Under the pieces are notes generated by a model. The model saw nothing but the letters and a program-made list of their open reading frames with translations. It was not told where the DNA came from and made no database searches. Both the position numbers and the translations under genes were made by a program. From Owenia fusiformis (taxonomy: Eukaryota > Annelida > Polychaeta > Sabellida > Oweniidae), in contig CAIIXF020000012.1 of the NCBI GenBank assembly GCA_903813345.2, forward strand, positions 33,366,572 to 33,430,571: 64,000 bases of DNA. Direction: 5' to 3'. This document shows, one piece after another, positions 14,408 to 24,578 of this stretch. How positions within the stretch are numbered: position 1 is the stretch's first letter; every line of letters starts with the position of its first letter.

Positions 14408-14722
14408 AGGTTAAGCTACGCGTTTTTGTGAGTTTTATTGTGAGTTTTACGTAAATGTTATGTTCCTCTGGGATCAGTTATCTTCATATTTGCCAGATTG
14501 AATTGAGGTTATACAAACATCATAAGGACATTATAAGGATATTGTTAACACAATCGAGAGGGGGACAGTAAGCTTAATACCTTATACAATACCTTTATAC
14601 TCAGTCAGGCAGCAAATACTAAAAATGAAAATGGGGAGAACTGTTAACTGTACCTATAGAGGCCATAATTTTACACGTTCGCGTATTTCACTTTAGTTTT
14701 CCTAAAACGTGTAGCTTAACCT
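14408..14722. mobile_element. MITE-like element with AGGTTAAGCTACRCG ends
   Basis: AGGTTAAGCTACGCGTTTTT at 14408 is matched in inverted orientation by AAAACGTGTAGCTTAACCT ending at 14722. It has no coding capacity. I did not identify a target duplication. Confidence 0.6.
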
Positions 14723-15068
14723 TTTTAATGAGTGTAGTATTCCCGATTTAGCTTTACGTTCGTCAAGAAAACATATTTCCTCGGGACAATCTATGGGCTT
14801 AGATACAAAATACACACCAACGACTCAATTTTGGGCTACTTTTCATCTTGGCAAAATCCAAATCATGATAATACACGGGTGTTAAAACACGAATATACCA
14901 TGAGCACATGCTTTGAGGATCCGCGTTGTTTGAACCTACCGCCGAGCACACTTATACATTAAGACCCGTTACAAAGTCATGATACCGCCGAGCAAGCTCA
15001 TTGCATCCTCGGGTCTGCTTTACCCCGTGATAATAACAACAAGAAACTGTATCGAGGCAGCATGTTCT

Positions 15069-15167
15069 TGACGTCAGAGGTGAACAGAAACCTTGATTCC
15101 TTGAAAAGTTTGTGATATGACGTCATCCCGCATCACGTGATTCAATCAAGTTCGCAACGTGACGTCA
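15069..15167 (+). promoter_or_regulatory. CRE cluster upstream of the membrane-protein gene
   Basis: Perfect palindromic CRE sites TGACGTCA lie at 15069-15076, 15118-15125 and 15160-15167, with an E-box CACGTG at 15134-15139. The cluster sits 116-214 bp upstream of the start codon at 15283, where a promoter would be expected. CREB/ATF control of the gene is inferred. Confidence 0.65.
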
Positions 15168-15282
15168 TGCTTCAACTTCCTAAAATTATACGTAACAAAT
15201 ATATCCATACCAACGGTCAGCTATTCCTTTTTATTATGGCTCGCTGTCAATGTCAGCAAGTTGAAGCTGGAGCGCCACAGAA

Positions 15283-18200
15283 ATGACTTGGAAAGGTAAT
15301 ATAATGTAATTAAACTTTCGATAATAGCTCAGAATAGAAGTATCCTCAAATTATATCAGAGAGAGATGCAGAATTTCGAAATGAGAAACCTATTGTGCAT
15401 TCGTCTAAAAGTCAACGATGAAAAATGATCAGTGAAAATCGTTGGAAATGAAACCATGCATTTCGAACCTACGGTCATTTATGAACACTTTTTCTTGAGG
15501 CATAATTTATACTCAACCAGCCATTTGGAGTGAAGGCATATAAATAAAATTAGAAGATAATAACCCTTGAGGGCCTTATCTCGTACCAAAACCATCTCTT
15601 CATTCAGATGGAGATGGGCTTGGAACGAGATAACTAAATGGGGGCCAAAGTGAACACATTTATAAATGACGTGGCCATGGCCTCACCAACTATAGGTACG
15701 GGATTAAGTATAGCTTCTTAATTCCAGACACATTTTTGTGGCAGCAAGTCTTCATCGCCGCAATATTGATTGTGACCTGTGGGGGTACGCCTGATGCGAA
15801 ATGTTCGAAACCACCCGATGACTTTATAGGACGATTTCGAATTTCGCTCAGACGTGGACGCGATGTTGAGATCACAAAAGACGGAATATATGCCACTGGA
15901 CCAACACCAAATGTACACGATGCTACCAATCTTAAGGGAGGTTATGCATTTTGTAAGTAACTTGCGTCAATTTGTGACGGCCCTACTCGTGTATATCTAT
16001 CAATTATTAGAACCATCATTTACCACTCCTACCCTAACGAAACTAACTTGCTATTCCGTAACAGTTGATGAATTGACAACACGACTTACAATAAATATTA
16101 GCTGTAGCTGTTTCCATATAAAATAAATGACCTCTTCTCGAGCATTGGTATCTATCTACCTAAGTATTTGTTTTGGGAGATAATATTGATTTCTAACAAT
16201 ATTACATTGGAAAACATTAGCGTTATGGTCAGATTTAAATATTTAATGTATTTAAAATATTTGTTTTATTTTTAGGGATTACAAACAAGAATCTAACATT
16301 TGAACAAAAAACCTGCACAGATAATTGGATGACAGTTGTATTTGGGCAAAGCCTAGAAGGGTAAGATCTTGTTTAAGTGGCCTAAATAATTGTTCAATCC
16401 AAGAATACAAAAATGGTAATTTCATATAATTTATGAACAGGCTAATAAGAAAAAATACCTTTGCTCCATCAAGAGACGTACATTTCTCTCGGGAAAATTT
16501 CAAAACCTCGAAATAAACAACCTTTGTATACGAACGATCCAAAGTCACTATGTTTGAGTGTATGAAAAAGGCTATTGTGTTTTGGGCATTTGGTTGTTAT
16601 ATCTAATTTTATTTTGGATTTCCACACATCATTTCGCTTATACAATCAAGCTCATGTTGTTATAGCCCAGTAAACCACCAAGATGCAATATCAACAAAAC
16701 GTATTGTTTTTGTTTACAGTAATAAAATGGCGTACCAATGTCTTCAACTGACAAAAGATGAAGTACCAGACCAACTCAGAGCAAGATTTGTATATGACGC
16801 ATGTAAGTGTAGAAACTTCCATTAATGAAATCGAGGACTTTATTCGATCGAGTCTGATTTAGGTAGCATTTGCCAATTCATCTGCCGGATGACGGATTAA
16901 CCCACTATTTTATGGCATTTGAACATGAATAGTACCTGCCACTAGCGAGTGCTACCTTAGAAACGTTTATTGACGTTTCCCTCGTTCGGTTCAGTTAAAA
17001 ATCTGGTGGGATTGAAGGTTTCTTCTAAAAAAATTGGAAAGATTTATTTTGCGCCAAATGAGAATGAGAACAGAAACAGGCCTGTTTCACAAGTTGTATT
17101 TGACCTACTTACAATAATAGAATACGACAAAAGTTAATATACGCTTTTAAAGATATTTCCCTCGCTCGCTATGCATTAGTGTTGAAGCAGTTGAATTGTG
17201 AACTAATATTTTGTATTTAAGCTATCACTGCCAAGAATAAGGCTTCTGTGGATTGCAACGATCTTCCTCGCAAAGACCAGCCAAGCGATGTTTACCCAAG
17301 AAACCGTGTTCTAAAAACCATGTTCACAAAACTTAAGAAAGGACCAAAACGTGTTGAACGAAGCGCTGCCAAAGAAAAACTACTGATAGAAGATATGAAG
17401 AAATGGTGTCATGCTGCACACAAAGGCACTAATCCTAATAGAAAGAAATGCAAACAATTAACTCAAAATGGAAAAGAATTAGCTTCAAAATTTGCTGATC
17501 CGGAGCTTCAAATGAGCTTCTTGTTGTATCCTATGATATCTAAAGAGTGCTCGCATCGGAAAAATTATAAAAAATGTGACGCTTTCTTTGCCGAAGTTGG
17601 GAAAAAACAAAATGTCGAGATACCAATAGCTTGGTCTAAAAAGGAACTGACATTTATTGAACTATTGAGTCAGCACTGTGCAAGAAAACCAATTCTGTCC
17701 ATCACGGTGAGCAACTGTATGTTACACCTTAAGAAAACACTGAAAAACGTTTCCAAAGAGAAAGATCACATAAAACGTAAGGATGCTATCAAAGAATCAT
17801 TTGTTACAAATTGCAAACCATCGCCAGATGCGGAAGGATGTAGATGGGACATTCTATCTATAGTGAAGAAGGTCTGGAATGATGACCCGGCTATAAAAGG
17901 ACTTCCGGAAAAGCGACCATCACCACTTTTACGGACCGATACAAATCCCCTTTTACGAGCCCCTGCAAATCCTAATCTCAGAACAGACACCACCACTGCT
18001 GGTAGTCCTACTACGGCGCCTAGTGCTGCTAGCCCAACTACAGCGCCAGGTGCGCCTGCTAGCGCAACTACAGCGCCAGATGCGCCTGCTAGCCCGAACG
18101 CGACACTTACGACTGCTAGACCTACCACGGCGAATGTTATTCCTAGTAGAGCGCCTATCACATCGACCACAACAGACACGGTCGCCAATGTGCCTCCCGT

Positions 18201-18732
18201 GGCTAATGCTCAAAGGAGGGCACCAAAGGGGGTGGTCTTGTATGGTCTTGCCGGTGGAATCTCGATTTTCACTTTGATGTGTTTTATATGTTATGCAGTG
18301 TGTACATGTGATTGTGAGAAAAGAAAGAAGAAAGGTGATGACGTTGAGAAAATGATAAACCTGGCCTCCATCGGGAACCTTGCGAGCAGAATATCACAGA
18401 ATCGCGGTAGTAAAATATCACAGAATAGCGGTAGTAAAATATCAAAGAATAGCGGTAGTAAAATATCACAGAAGGGCTCCAGTAGAATGTCACAGATAAA
18501 CGCGAGTAAAATGTCACAGAGTGGCGCGAGTAGAATGTCTCAGAATAACGCGAGTAGAATGTCGCAGGGAAACATATATAACCAAGTTGATACGGGTGAA
18601 TATGAAAATTATGACAATTACGGACTTGTTGAAACAGGAGGCCAATGGCTTGATGAGAATTACAACAACAACGAGGGCAGAAAAGCAAGAAAATCCAAAA
18701 AATGCTCAAAGAAAGAAAAATCGCCTAAATAA
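15283..18732 (+). CDS. Unrecognised 638-aa single-pass membrane protein, five exons
   Basis: The exons are 15283-15295, 15728-15952, 16276-16360, 16720-16802 and 17222-18732. All have GT-AG borders and phases that match, giving 1,917 nt. The first exon codes only MTWK plus one base, and exon 2 completes a signal peptide (FLWQQVFIAAILIVTC). The ectodomain (about 30-385) has scattered cysteines and basic helices but no domain I know. Residues about 389-462 are a Thr/Ala/Pro-rich, mucin-like stalk. The transmembrane segment is about 473-498 (VVLYGLAGGISIFTLMCFIC), followed by CTCDCEKRKKK. The tail holds about 7.5 eight-residue repeats (SKISQNSG type, residues 524-585), then a tyrosine-rich EYENYDNYG and a lysine-rich end. 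It looks like a heavily O-glycosylated surface receptor or adhesion protein; the function is unknown. The start is chosen because the 13-nt exon is the only upstream ATG-GT pair I found that joins in frame. Confidence 0.8.
18385..18570 (+). repeat. 24-bp coding repeat in the cytoplasmic tail
   Basis: About 7.75 copies of a 24-bp unit (AGTAAAATATCACAGAATAG plus CGGT) encode S-[KR]-[IM]-S-[QK]-x-x-[GA]. The first four copies are nearly identical and later ones have drifted (SRMSQNNA). Because 24 is a multiple of three, copy-number change keeps the reading frame. Confidence 0.9.
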
Positions 18733-19780
18733 TATGCAATACACTCCCATCCATATATTTGGCATTCTGAAGTCCCCTTTCGGATGACTTATCAATATGT
18801 TTAGCAATATAAGACAACAAAGTCATAAATTTCCAAACTTTTTTAATGAAAACCAATGGACCTTTTATGAACCCATAAAAATATTACTTAACAATATCTT
18901 GGGGTTTAAAGATGGCTGTATTCATCTATTATGATAAACATTAGTACAAAGGCAGTTATACAATTATTTTTTACGTTCTCTTCAAAGGTATATTTCTACA
19001 ATTTTCACTTTTATTTGAAACAACCAAGTTGTCAACCTAGCTATACAAGTAAATAGTCCTCGTTTGTATTCACATTTATTGTCATGTTATTTTCATTATT
19101 TTACATGTATAAAAAATCAAAATAAATAAGTAAACAGAACGTTAACGTTCATCAATACAAGCTTGATGTGTCACGTGTTTCGGCGAGATGAATTAATAAT
19201 TTTCCTCTTTTCTGGAAATTCCCCTGTGGAATTTTCCATTCTTTTGAGCTCTTCTTCTTTATCTTTTCATGTTCAATATTTTGTATCCTCCAAACAGTAA
19301 AATATCAACTTTCGGAAAAAATATTTTTAGATTATTATTTTGAGTAGTAAAAGTACTTAATAGAAGCGTTTAGATCATCACTATTTAATTTTTGATACAT
19401 TTCAATTGTCTTTGTAAAGCGTTGAGCATGTGTTGGAGGATCCAAAATGACTTTAAAATATGTGAAATATAAACGTACAATCAAAAGTATTCAAGTGTTT
19501 CAACGTATTTTATGTTTATATTTAGATTACAGCAAAGTATGAGTCATTGCCAAGCCAGGAAACAATATATTTAACTCTCAGTTTCATATATGATCATGTT
19601 ATAACTTTGATCACTTATTGATCACCCCTCGTATATGACATATAACTTTGTGGAAATAGCGATGCATGTTAATAACTTGCACAAGGATCTTGGAGTTGCA
19701 CTTTTAGCTAAAATGCATTGTATAATTATGTAAGCAGGATGCTGATTGGTTCATAATATTCATAAAATTCACTTCTTAAT

Positions 19781-19885
19781 GGGCGTAATTAACGCCTACA
19801 CGGGCGTAAATTACGTCTACACGGGCGTAATTTTACGTCTGCACGGGCGTAATTAACGCTTACACACCCGTAAACAACGCGTGCA
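19781..19885 (+). repeat. 21-bp array of GGGCGTAATTAACGCCTACAC
   Basis: Four tandem units begin at 19781, 19802, 19823 and 19845, followed by a degenerate fifth (ACCCGTAAACAACGCGTG). Each unit is a near-palindrome (GGCGTAATTAACGCC). The CpG content stands out from the AT-rich surroundings. Confidence 0.9.
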
Positions 19886-20365
19886 AACATAGGGTAGGTT
19901 GGCAAACCATACACATAAACCAATCGGCCTGGCGTGAAGAAAACGCCACTAAGAAAATAAGTGGACTGCCATCTATAAACGAGTCCAGACTCCGATCGTC
20001 AGCTTATTTCTAAAAATGTACATGTTTACCACTGACATTACTTACAAAGGGAAATCGAAGAAGTGCATTTAATGGAATTATTCCCAGAAAACGTTTTAGC
20101 GGTTTTTCATCATCAAAGAACTGCATGTTTTTAGATTGTTTAGTTTTAAATTAAATTCTCGTCGATCTATCCTGTTCCATATAAACGATTTATCCAGACC
20201 ATGGGCAATCCATTAACAAAGGTCAAAGATTTTACGAATAAAACAGTTTACTGTGAATTTAGCAAACATTCCAATTCTATTTGATGATAGAGACGTTACT
20301 TCTCTAACTACTGTTCAGTAGTAGCCTATTACTGTATATACAAGTTCTAGTATTACTGCTACTAG

Positions 20366-20543
20366 CAGGCCCGTAGCCAGGATTTGCCAAGGGTGGGAGG
20401 TCACTTTTTGAAAAATTCCATGGGAGGGTTCACTTTTGAGAATTTTGATCCAAATGGGGCAAAATCACTTAAAAAGTGCTCAGAATGGTGAAAAACTACA
20501 TGATTTTGAAAGAATTTTTGCCCCCCCCCTGGCTACAGGCCTG
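20366..20543. mobile_element. MITE with CAGGCC.GTAGCCAGG ends
   Basis: The left end is CAGGCCCGTAGCCAGG and the right end is CCTGGCTACAGGCCTG, an inverted pair. The interior contains AAAAAGTGCTCAGAATGGTG, which also occurs in the diverged copy at 61051-61211. It lies just downstream of the GPCR stop codon and may be part of its 3' UTR. Confidence 0.8.
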
Positions 20544-20580
20544 ACTGGTTACAATTTATAGATGTTTGCATGCCGCTATG

Positions 20581-21921
20581 TTAACGTCCTAGTACTTTGT
20601 CCATCTTCGATCCTCCTGCGGAGCCTGAAATCGAACCCAATTTAATTTGGCCTGCTTTATCTGAATTTGGAGCACTGTTCACTTTAGTTTGAGCCTCTGT
20701 CTCACTCATGCTCATAGTAGATGTATTTGTTCTTGTCGTTCCCTTGTAAACTGATTTCTTTCCACAAAATAGCTCTCGCAACGAATCACGGAATTTCCTT
20801 CCACCCACGCAGTACATGAAGAAATTCACAGCGCTGTTCAGATACATTAACATATTCACGATGGTAAAGACTAAGACTTCGTGTGCCTCTTCAGCCAACG
20901 TTTGCGGTGCTTGCTTCTCCGGGTTGAGTCTTAGTGTTAGCTTACGTATGAGTTCAACCACAACTGGGGATGTGAGACAGAGAAACACGAATGATATTGT
21001 CACAAGCATAATTGTCATAGATCGCATCGTGTCATCCTGTTTTGAATTCGAAACGTTCATTTGCTTTTTTCGCATCCTACCTGCTCTCAACAGCTGGAGT
21101 GATATCAAGATATTGCAAATGATCAAAACAGCGAACGGTATAAGTGAAGCGATTGCCGCATCTATCCATGGCCAGTACCTTTGATGGAATTCTTCAAATC
21201 CCTCCTGGTAGTAGCAATTTACTGGGTATTCCTTACCCATATAGAGGAAAACCCGCTTTCCAACTGTAAAAAGCCAGTGACAGTTCACGCCCATGATGAA
21301 CAGCGTAACGATACATATGCTAATTATGGTCTTCCTTTTAGTGCAGATCGACTTGGCCTTTAAGGGCAAATAAACAAGGATGACCCTATCAACAGTGACA
21401 CAGACCAACATCCATGCGGACAAGTCAATGAAAGTGTACGTAAAGAAAAAGTGAAGTTTGCATCCCCACTCATTAAAATCGTTCCTTAAACTAACGTCAA
21501 AGGCGGAATAAGACCACCTGTATCCTAAACCAACGATAAGTACCCCAATGTCGAATATCGCCAAGGCACAAAGATACAAGGACGAATTTGCGCGCTTCAT
21601 ACTCGTTCGTGTCAACACGAGTAGTGATAAGATATTCCCAATCAATCCTAAGATAATCAAGAATGGTGAAAAATAGATATCCAGATTATTCGCTATTTGG
21701 TAAGCCAAAAAGTCCTCAATTGTTGGGGCCTTGACGGTAGTTGTTGTGATTGTCGAGTTCGGAAAACTCGAATTCGAATAGTTCTGGAATGAAGCATTTC
21801 CAATCAGTCCAGCCGTTGAAAAGTCCATTCTCATGCTTGTTAGGACTGGAGACAAGTTAGTAGGTATTGAAGTTGTGATGTCTGAAGAATTCGGCGTCTG
21901 AATAATTCCATCGCTCGCCAT
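20581..21921 (-). CDS. Class A (rhodopsin-like) G-protein-coupled receptor, peptide-receptor type, intronless
   Basis: This is a 446-residue single-exon receptor. It has an N-terminal ectodomain of about 80 residues rich in Ser/Thr/Asn with several N-x-S/T sites. Seven hydrophobic segments lie near 82-105, 114-134, 154-176, 199-217, 252-276, 301-322 and 346-369. Hallmarks are GN96 in TM1, D124 in TM2, C154 paired with C236 of the second extracellular loop, DR178-179 (DRV rather than DRY) and a modified NPxxY (NSAVNFFMY, 362-370). C386 may be palmitoylated. The tail is Ser/Thr-rich. It looks like the large invertebrate group annotated as FMRFamide- or neuropeptide-receptor-like, but the ligand is unknown. 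The start has a good context (GAAAATGG), and an in-frame TAG lies a few codons upstream. Confidence 0.93.
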   Translation of the reverse strand: MASDGIIQTPNSSDITTSIPTNLSPVLTSMRMDFSTAGLIGNASFQNYSNSSFPNSTITTTTVKAPTIEDFLAYQIANNLDIYFSPFLIILGLIGNILSLLVLTRTSMKRANSSLYLCALAIFDIGVLIVGLGYRWSYSAFDVSLRNDFNEWGCKLHFFFTYTFIDLSAWMLVCVTVDRVILVYLPLKAKSICTKRKTIISICIVTLFIMGVNCHWLFTVGKRVFLYMGKEYPVNCYYQEGFEEFHQRYWPWIDAAIASLIPFAVLIICNILISLQLLRAGRMRKKQMNVSNSKQDDTMRSMTIMLVTISFVFLCLTSPVVVELIRKLTLRLNPEKQAPQTLAEEAHEVLVFTIVNMLMYLNSAVNFFMYCVGGRKFRDSLRELFCGKKSVYKGTTRTNTSTMSMSETEAQTKVNSAPNSDKAGQIKLGSISGSAGGSKMDKVLGR

Positions 21922-22337
21922 TTTCGGAGCTATCCTCCAGTCCTCTATCTATCTCCGGATCTCAAATCATAAAAACTAATTCCTGATTTGCTCTCTCATT
22001 ACTATTTATAATAGATTAACTGTATCACGATGTTGATTGGTTAGTCGGATATTTGAAAACAACCAACCAAAAACGTTTAGAGGGTCTTACCCAAATGAAA
22101 TAGGCCTTTTATATTTGAGATACAGTCTGATTAAATGTATATGTGGATTTATTATTCCTTTAAACAATTGGAAAAATTGCCATTCGCAATCAACGAATTA
22201 CATCAAATAAAAAAGACACTTAATGGTATTAAGTCAAAGAAGGTATTATTGGAGATCAATATCTGACGTACGTGCACACTGTATACCGTAACTCTCAACC
22301 TCGATGGGAATATAACAATCTCACTGGGGAGTATCGT

Positions 22338-22625
22338 GATGCAACAACACCGTGTTGTTGCATCAAGATGGCCAGACTTCCGGTGATAGATTTTCGTACG
22401 ATATGTTGTTTCCCCAATTTAAACCCATTTCAAGGACGAGTTTCTCAATAACCATACACGTGAAGTTAGCGCACGATCTATATTTAAAGAAACTGTCATT
22501 GGTATACATGTAGCATCATCAAGAAGCGAGAAGTTCACGGTTTTAGTTCCTCACTATTGATGCAACAACACCAAACCGAAGATGCAACAACACTCCTCTA
22601 GATTTGAGCAATGATGCAACAACAC
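22338..22625. promoter_or_regulatory. Five copies of GATGCAACAACAC upstream of the GPCR
   Basis: The 13-mer occurs at 22338-22350 (+), 22352-22364 (-), 22559-22571 (+), 22581-22593 (+) and 22613-22625 (+). The first two form a perfect palindrome around one base. The cluster is 0.4-0.7 kb upstream of the GPCR start codon. It may be a transcription-factor site cluster or the ends of a decayed repeat. Confidence 0.45.
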
Positions 22626-23314
22626 CAATTAATAGTATAATTTCAGAAGACCATAAATCTCGAGAGGAACAGATTTTTAAATGCTACTATTGCAACACCG
22701 GGCCAGTACCCATTTGCATTCTTCTCAGGCATTCAAAATACACGTCCCGCGGGCGAAGATTCTTTATATGTATTTTCAAAAATTTATACTTTTAAAAATC
22801 ATAATGTACTGGAAGTTGTTTTATAACATAGTTCAATCGCCTTTAACATTGCAAGCTATAGTAACCCAATCTATTATCATAAACCCCTGTTCCATAGCTT
22901 GATGACCCTGATCCAGTTAGTATCATTCAAAATGGTGGACAAACATCTTTCGTTCTCGGTAAACACGACGAGCTATTGGAAATCTTGCACGGCGCACATG
23001 TAGAAGTATTGTTCTCTTTGGATTCGTTCTCCCCAATTGAGTAAAAAGGTAGGTAATAGGATTTAGGTCCCGAAAAGGTAAATTAATAGGGGTACAGTAA
23101 TCCCAGATTCCCCCTGGGCCCTCGGGAAATATCATAATGTGTCCCGGAATAAAACCAATATTGAATCCCTCTCAGTAAATAACCTCGCTCTATATAATAG
23201 CATTGTATAACTGCAATATCATTAAACCTACACTCATCGGAAGTTATGGCGTTTTGAAAACTCAAAATCGCTAAATTTGGTGCCCCATGTTAAGTCAATG
23301 GGAAAACGACGAGC

Positions 23315-23550
23315 TATCCTACTATTCTATCCTATCGTTCCTTCTTATTCTATCCTATCCTTCCTATCCTATCCCTTTTATCCCTATCCGTTCCTTTCTA
23401 TCTATCCTTCATATCCTTTCCTTCCTATCTATCTATCCTTCCTATCCTTTCCTTCCATTCCTTCATATCCTTTCCTTCCTATCCTTCCTATCTTATCCTT
23501 CCTTGCTATTCTATCCTATCTTTCTTCTCTATTCTCTCCTATCATTCCAC
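23315..23550 (+). repeat. TATCC/TTCC pyrimidine-rich simple repeat
   Basis: About 235 bp of degenerate CTATCC, CTTCC and TATCCTT units. It gives long spurious ORFs rich in Ser, Tyr and Pro. Similar sequence flanks the tandem element at 24340-24363 and 44888-44935. Confidence 0.9.
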
Positions 23551-23829
23551 AGATCCGGAGCCAGATCCAGCCCCTGTTGGTAGTAGGCTCAAAGAATAAA
23601 TGGGAAGATGAGACACGAGCCAAAAGTGGCACATCAAAAAAATGACCACCCAAAAATATGACCCTCGTACTGACCTTTATTTTTTCCATCTGTCAGACAT
23701 TGATTGATCAATATTTACCCTGTAATCTCTTCTTTATGTATTAGTTTGAATGGTTGCATGATATCCATTATTGACGCTGTAATTCGACTTTTCCCGGGAC
23801 ATTTATTTCGAATTTTCAGAGCGTAAAGA

Positions 23830-24098
23830 TAATGGAGCACTTCGGTAATTTCCGGCAGTGTCCGATGTTGTTCGTCTCTCAAATTACGTCACATCGCAAC
23901 AAACAGCCAATGAAAGTAAAGAATCGCGTAGCCTAATAAACCGTCGTTATTGTTTCTACGGGAGTTTAAAGAAACGTCATGGGACTTCTCGGTAATCTCT
24001 GATGTGACGTCATCCGGAGTGGCGTCACATTCTCAGAAAAGGCATTTGACTTCGGGAATAATCATTTGAACAACGGAGATAGCCGAAGTGCTCCATTA
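23830..24098. mobile_element. MITE with TAATGGAGCACTTCGG ends
   Basis: TAATGGAGCACTTCGG at 23830 is matched by CCGAAGTGCTCCATTA ending at 24098. The 269-bp body is non-coding and contains a CRE (TGACGTCA, near 24005). Confidence 0.75.
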
Positions 24099-24387
24099 AA
24101 TATACGCTCGCTTATTTTATGCTTTTATCAACAGACGCTTTCTTGGATGTTTGGCTTTAGTGATTGGAGTTGAAGGTAACAACAGTACGCATCGTTTGAG
24201 GTATGACATGTGATATTTATTGAAAAACTGACTCCAAAATCAAGGAAAAATAAATTTTCCGAAGATCTCGTGTCTTATCCTTGAGTATATTTATTGAGCC
24301 TAGACACAGAGGAGCTTTTCTGGCAGAGGTCCGTGTATCATTCCATCCTATTCTGTCCTATCCCAGCTGGGCGGCCAAACCAAAATA

Positions 24388-24578
24388 TGACGTCACGATT
24401 ATCACTACGCGCCGGTGATTAAAAAATGACGGAATATGTCCAGAATCCCCACTTCCCGAATAGATTTTCTAATCCTGCAAAAACTACAGAATATTTACAC
24501 TTTATACTTAGCAGAGACATAAAGTATAGTTTCTTTTTACGATTTAAATAGGTTTCGATCGCGCGACTTCTATATAAG
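24388..24578 (+). promoter_or_regulatory. Promoter-like left end of the 10.26-kb element
   Basis: A perfect CRE TGACGTCA at 24388-24395 is followed by a TATA box TATATAAG at 24571-24578. Both point into the element. The same sites recur in copy 2 at 34650-34657 and 34833-34840. Only short ORFs follow, for example an ATG at 24723 giving about 46 codons. Transcription is inferred. Confidence 0.35.

Larger units (their letters stand above)
18733..20580. other. Convergent intergenic region
   Basis: This lies between the stop of the membrane-protein gene and the stop of the GPCR on the other strand. A poly(A) signal AATAAA at 19121-19126 may serve the former. It also holds a 21-bp GC-rich array (19781-19885) and a MITE (20366-20543). 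I see no gene. Confidence 0.6.
21922..24363. other. GPCR upstream region and flank of the tandem element
   Basis: This non-coding stretch contains the GATGCAACAACAC motifs (22338-22625), a TATCC-type simple repeat (23315-23550) and a MITE (23830-24098). I see no gene. Confidence 0.6.

Noticed and set aside
17766-18188. 140-codon minus-strand open frame rich in Val/Gly/Ala
   Set aside because: It is the antisense shadow of the Thr/Ala/Pro stalk of the 638-aa protein.
18284-18709. 141-codon minus-strand open frame with FYSRxSV repeats
   Set aside because: It is the antisense shadow of the 24-bp coding repeat.
23277-23645. 122-codon Ser/Tyr/Pro-rich frame
   Set aside because: It is translation of the TATCC simple repeat.
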